From the NCBI GenBank assembly GCA_963830545.1, contig CAWHMK010000001.1, positions 2,480,001-2,544,000 on the forward strand: 64,000 nt of DNA, written 5' to 3'. The stretch is from DATGJX01 sp963830545. Its GTDB lineage: Bacteria; Vulcanimicrobiota; Vulcanimicrobiia; Vulcanimicrobiales; Vulcanimicrobiaceae. This document shows, one piece after another, positions 62,809-64,000 of the stretch; position 1 is the first letter of the stretch; each line of letters opens with the position of its first letter. A program made the position numbers and the translations under genes. The notes beneath the pieces were generated by a model. It had not been told where the DNA came from, did not search any database, and saw only the letters and a list, made by a program, of their open reading frames with translations.

Positions 62809-64000
62809 GTGCTGCTCGAACGCCCGTTCGCCATCGAGACGCGTAGAGGTCTCGCGCGCAAGCCGCGCCACGACGTTTCACGAAGAACGGATGCCGGCTG
62901 GTCGCTGGGCTTGTTGACGCTGGCGCTGCATCTGGCCGGCAATCCGCACTACGGATTTTTCCGCGACGAACTGTACTTCATCATCTGCGGATTTCGCCCC
63001 GACGCTCGGGTACGTCGATCAGCCGTCGCTGGTTCCGTTGCTTGCCGCGTTTTCACAGACCTTCGGCCACTCGCTTTTTGCGCTGCGAGCCGTTCCCGCA
63101 GTCTTCTGCGGCGATCTGACCACGTACGTCGCGTGCGTTTTTGCGGTACGACCTGGGAGGCGGAGTCTTTGCGATCGTCATGGCTGCGCTTGTGACCATC
63201 GTCTCGCCGGTGATCATGGCGTTCGGAGCACGTCTCTCGCCGGACACGGTCGGAGATGGCGGCATGGCCGCTCATCGGCACTGATCGCGTGGCGGATCGC
63301 GCAAAGGCGCCAATCCGCGCTGGTGGCTGGCCGCCGGCGCAGTCACCGCGTTCGCGGCTTGGGGCAAATACAGCGTTGCGTTTTTCGCCGCATCGCTCTC
63401 ATCGTGGGGCTGCTGCTCACGCCGCAGCGACGCGCGCTGCTGTACCCGCGGTGGTTCGTCGCGGGCGCGCGCTCTGCGCTCGCACTGGCCGCGCCGAACG
63501 TGTGGTGGCAGTGGCACTCAGTTTCCGATGCTGCAACTCCTGCACAACGACTACGACAAATTCATGCTGAAGTGGCCGCCGTTTCCGCTTCAGCAGATCA
63601 TGGTCATGAGCCCGCTGCTTTCGATCGTCTGGCTGATCGGACTGGGCTGGCTGCTTCGCAACCGTCCGAATGCGCTTTCTTGGCGATGCGCGTACTGTAG
63701 TACTATCGCGCATGATGTGGTCGCTGAGACGCGAAGAACGTATTATCCGGCCGCGGCTTATCCGTATCTTATCGCCGCGGGAGCAGTGCCGATCGAGCGG
63801 TGGACCGGCGTGCGGCGCGCCTGGCGGTCGGCGATCGTCGCGGTGTTCGTCGCATTCGCGGTTCCGTCAACGCCGTTCGTGCTGCCGATTTTGCCGATGA
63901 GCACCTACGTCGAAATATCAAGAGTCGCACTGGGAAGCCTATTCGACATCAATTTCCACGTCGAGAAGGCGAGCAACAATCTGCCCATTCAATACTACGC
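62809..64000 (+). CDS. Glycosyltransferase family 39-like membrane protein (partial, many frameshifts)
   Basis: The first frame (GTG 62809) gives TLALHLAGNPHYGFFRDELYF with the acidic Asp-Glu pair in a GT39/ArnT-like first loop. A shift near 63005 continues GYVDQPSLVPLLAAFSQTFGHSLFALRAVPAVF, a strong family match. Several more frame changes follow (near 63150, 63300, 63520 and 63690). Hydrophobic helices such as SPLLSIVWLIGLGWLLRN and IVAVFVAFAVPSTPFVLPILPM are still readable. It would transfer sugars from lipid carriers at the membrane. It runs off the window end, so the C-terminus is missing. Confidence 0.7.

Noticed and set aside
1..64000. CRISPR arrays, rRNA genes, insertion sequences, prophage or integrase genes
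   Set aside because: I looked for regular spaced repeats, rRNA cores, transposase DDE-type motifs and integrase motifs in the frames and saw none. The only tandem repeat is the coding 24-bp repeat near 28.7 kb.

Overview
The window is a dense, GC-rich bacterial chromosome segment with roughly 65 protein genes on both strands, five tRNA genes, short intergenic gaps, many 1-4 nt start/stop overlaps, and frequent GTG or TTG starts. The cell looks like a diderm, probably oxygen-using and flagellated bacterium: there is a TonB-dependent receptor with two TonB-type proteins, an MCE/MlaD lipid-transfer protein, an oxygen-type protoporphyrinogen oxidase, a cytochrome c, photolyase, and flagellar rod genes. 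Gene content and family flavour fit an uncultured lineage of the Eremiobacterota (WPS-2)/Vulcanimicrobiota type, but that is an inference; no rRNA or other decisive marker is in the window.

Layout. 0-8 kb: tRNA-Val and tRNA-Asp, a bidirectional terminator, a large TonB-dependent receptor, exported proteins, a glycosidase-like secreted protein, TonB, CsaA, tRNA-Phe. 8-11.5 kb: heme operon hemE-hemH-hemY. 11.5-15.5 kb: an amino-acid-type binding protein, dienelactone hydrolase and membrane proteins. 15.5-20.6 kb: tRNA-Gly, tRNA-Cys, panE, GNAT, hisF, hisIE, recG. 20.7-28.9 kb: a tandem M16 peptidase, then a three-gene cyclic-di-GMP/signalling run (GGDEF-EAL, ATPase-TPR, HD-GYP) and a small exported repeat protein. 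29-33 kb: LuxR regulator, HAD phosphatase, rsmD-coaD, a coiled-coil protein and a PDZ/Lon (YlbL-like) protease. 33-42.7 kb: DUF2249-Crp regulator, thiolase, TlpA-like thioredoxin, amidinotransferase-type hydrolase, MlaD, enoyl-CoA hydratase with 3-hydroxyacyl-CoA dehydrogenase, PhoU and a class V aminotransferase. 42.7-47 kb: an SDR, a family 1 glycosidase carrying an inserted ligand-binding module, and a possible ATP-grasp protein. 47-57 kb: a molybdopterin set (moaD, moaE, moeB-rhodanese, moaA) mixed with hydrolases, queG, and an ECF sigma/anti-sigma pair. 57-64 kb: cytochrome c, photolyase, an ABC exporter, flgB-flgC-fliE and a partial family 39 glycosyltransferase.

The most unusual object is the glycosidase at 43458-45587. 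Its two GH1 halves, with both catalytic glutamates, flank about 250 residues that read as a solute-binding protein (SBP_bac_3 type) in circularly permuted order: the C-terminal part first, then the N-terminal part. This would be a natural enzyme with a nested sensor. Also notable are an anti-sigma factor ending in a TonB C-terminal-type domain, a DUF2249-Crp fusion, and an exported protein with six DSASAKP repeats.

A caution applies to the whole window. About 20 otherwise well-conserved genes are broken by one or more single-base frameshifts (for example hemY, rsmD, moaD, queG and the TonB receptor), and these become very dense after 61.3 kb. This pattern fits uncorrected indels in the assembly better than gene decay, so I report such genes as one reconstructed CDS each and give the approximate shift positions.
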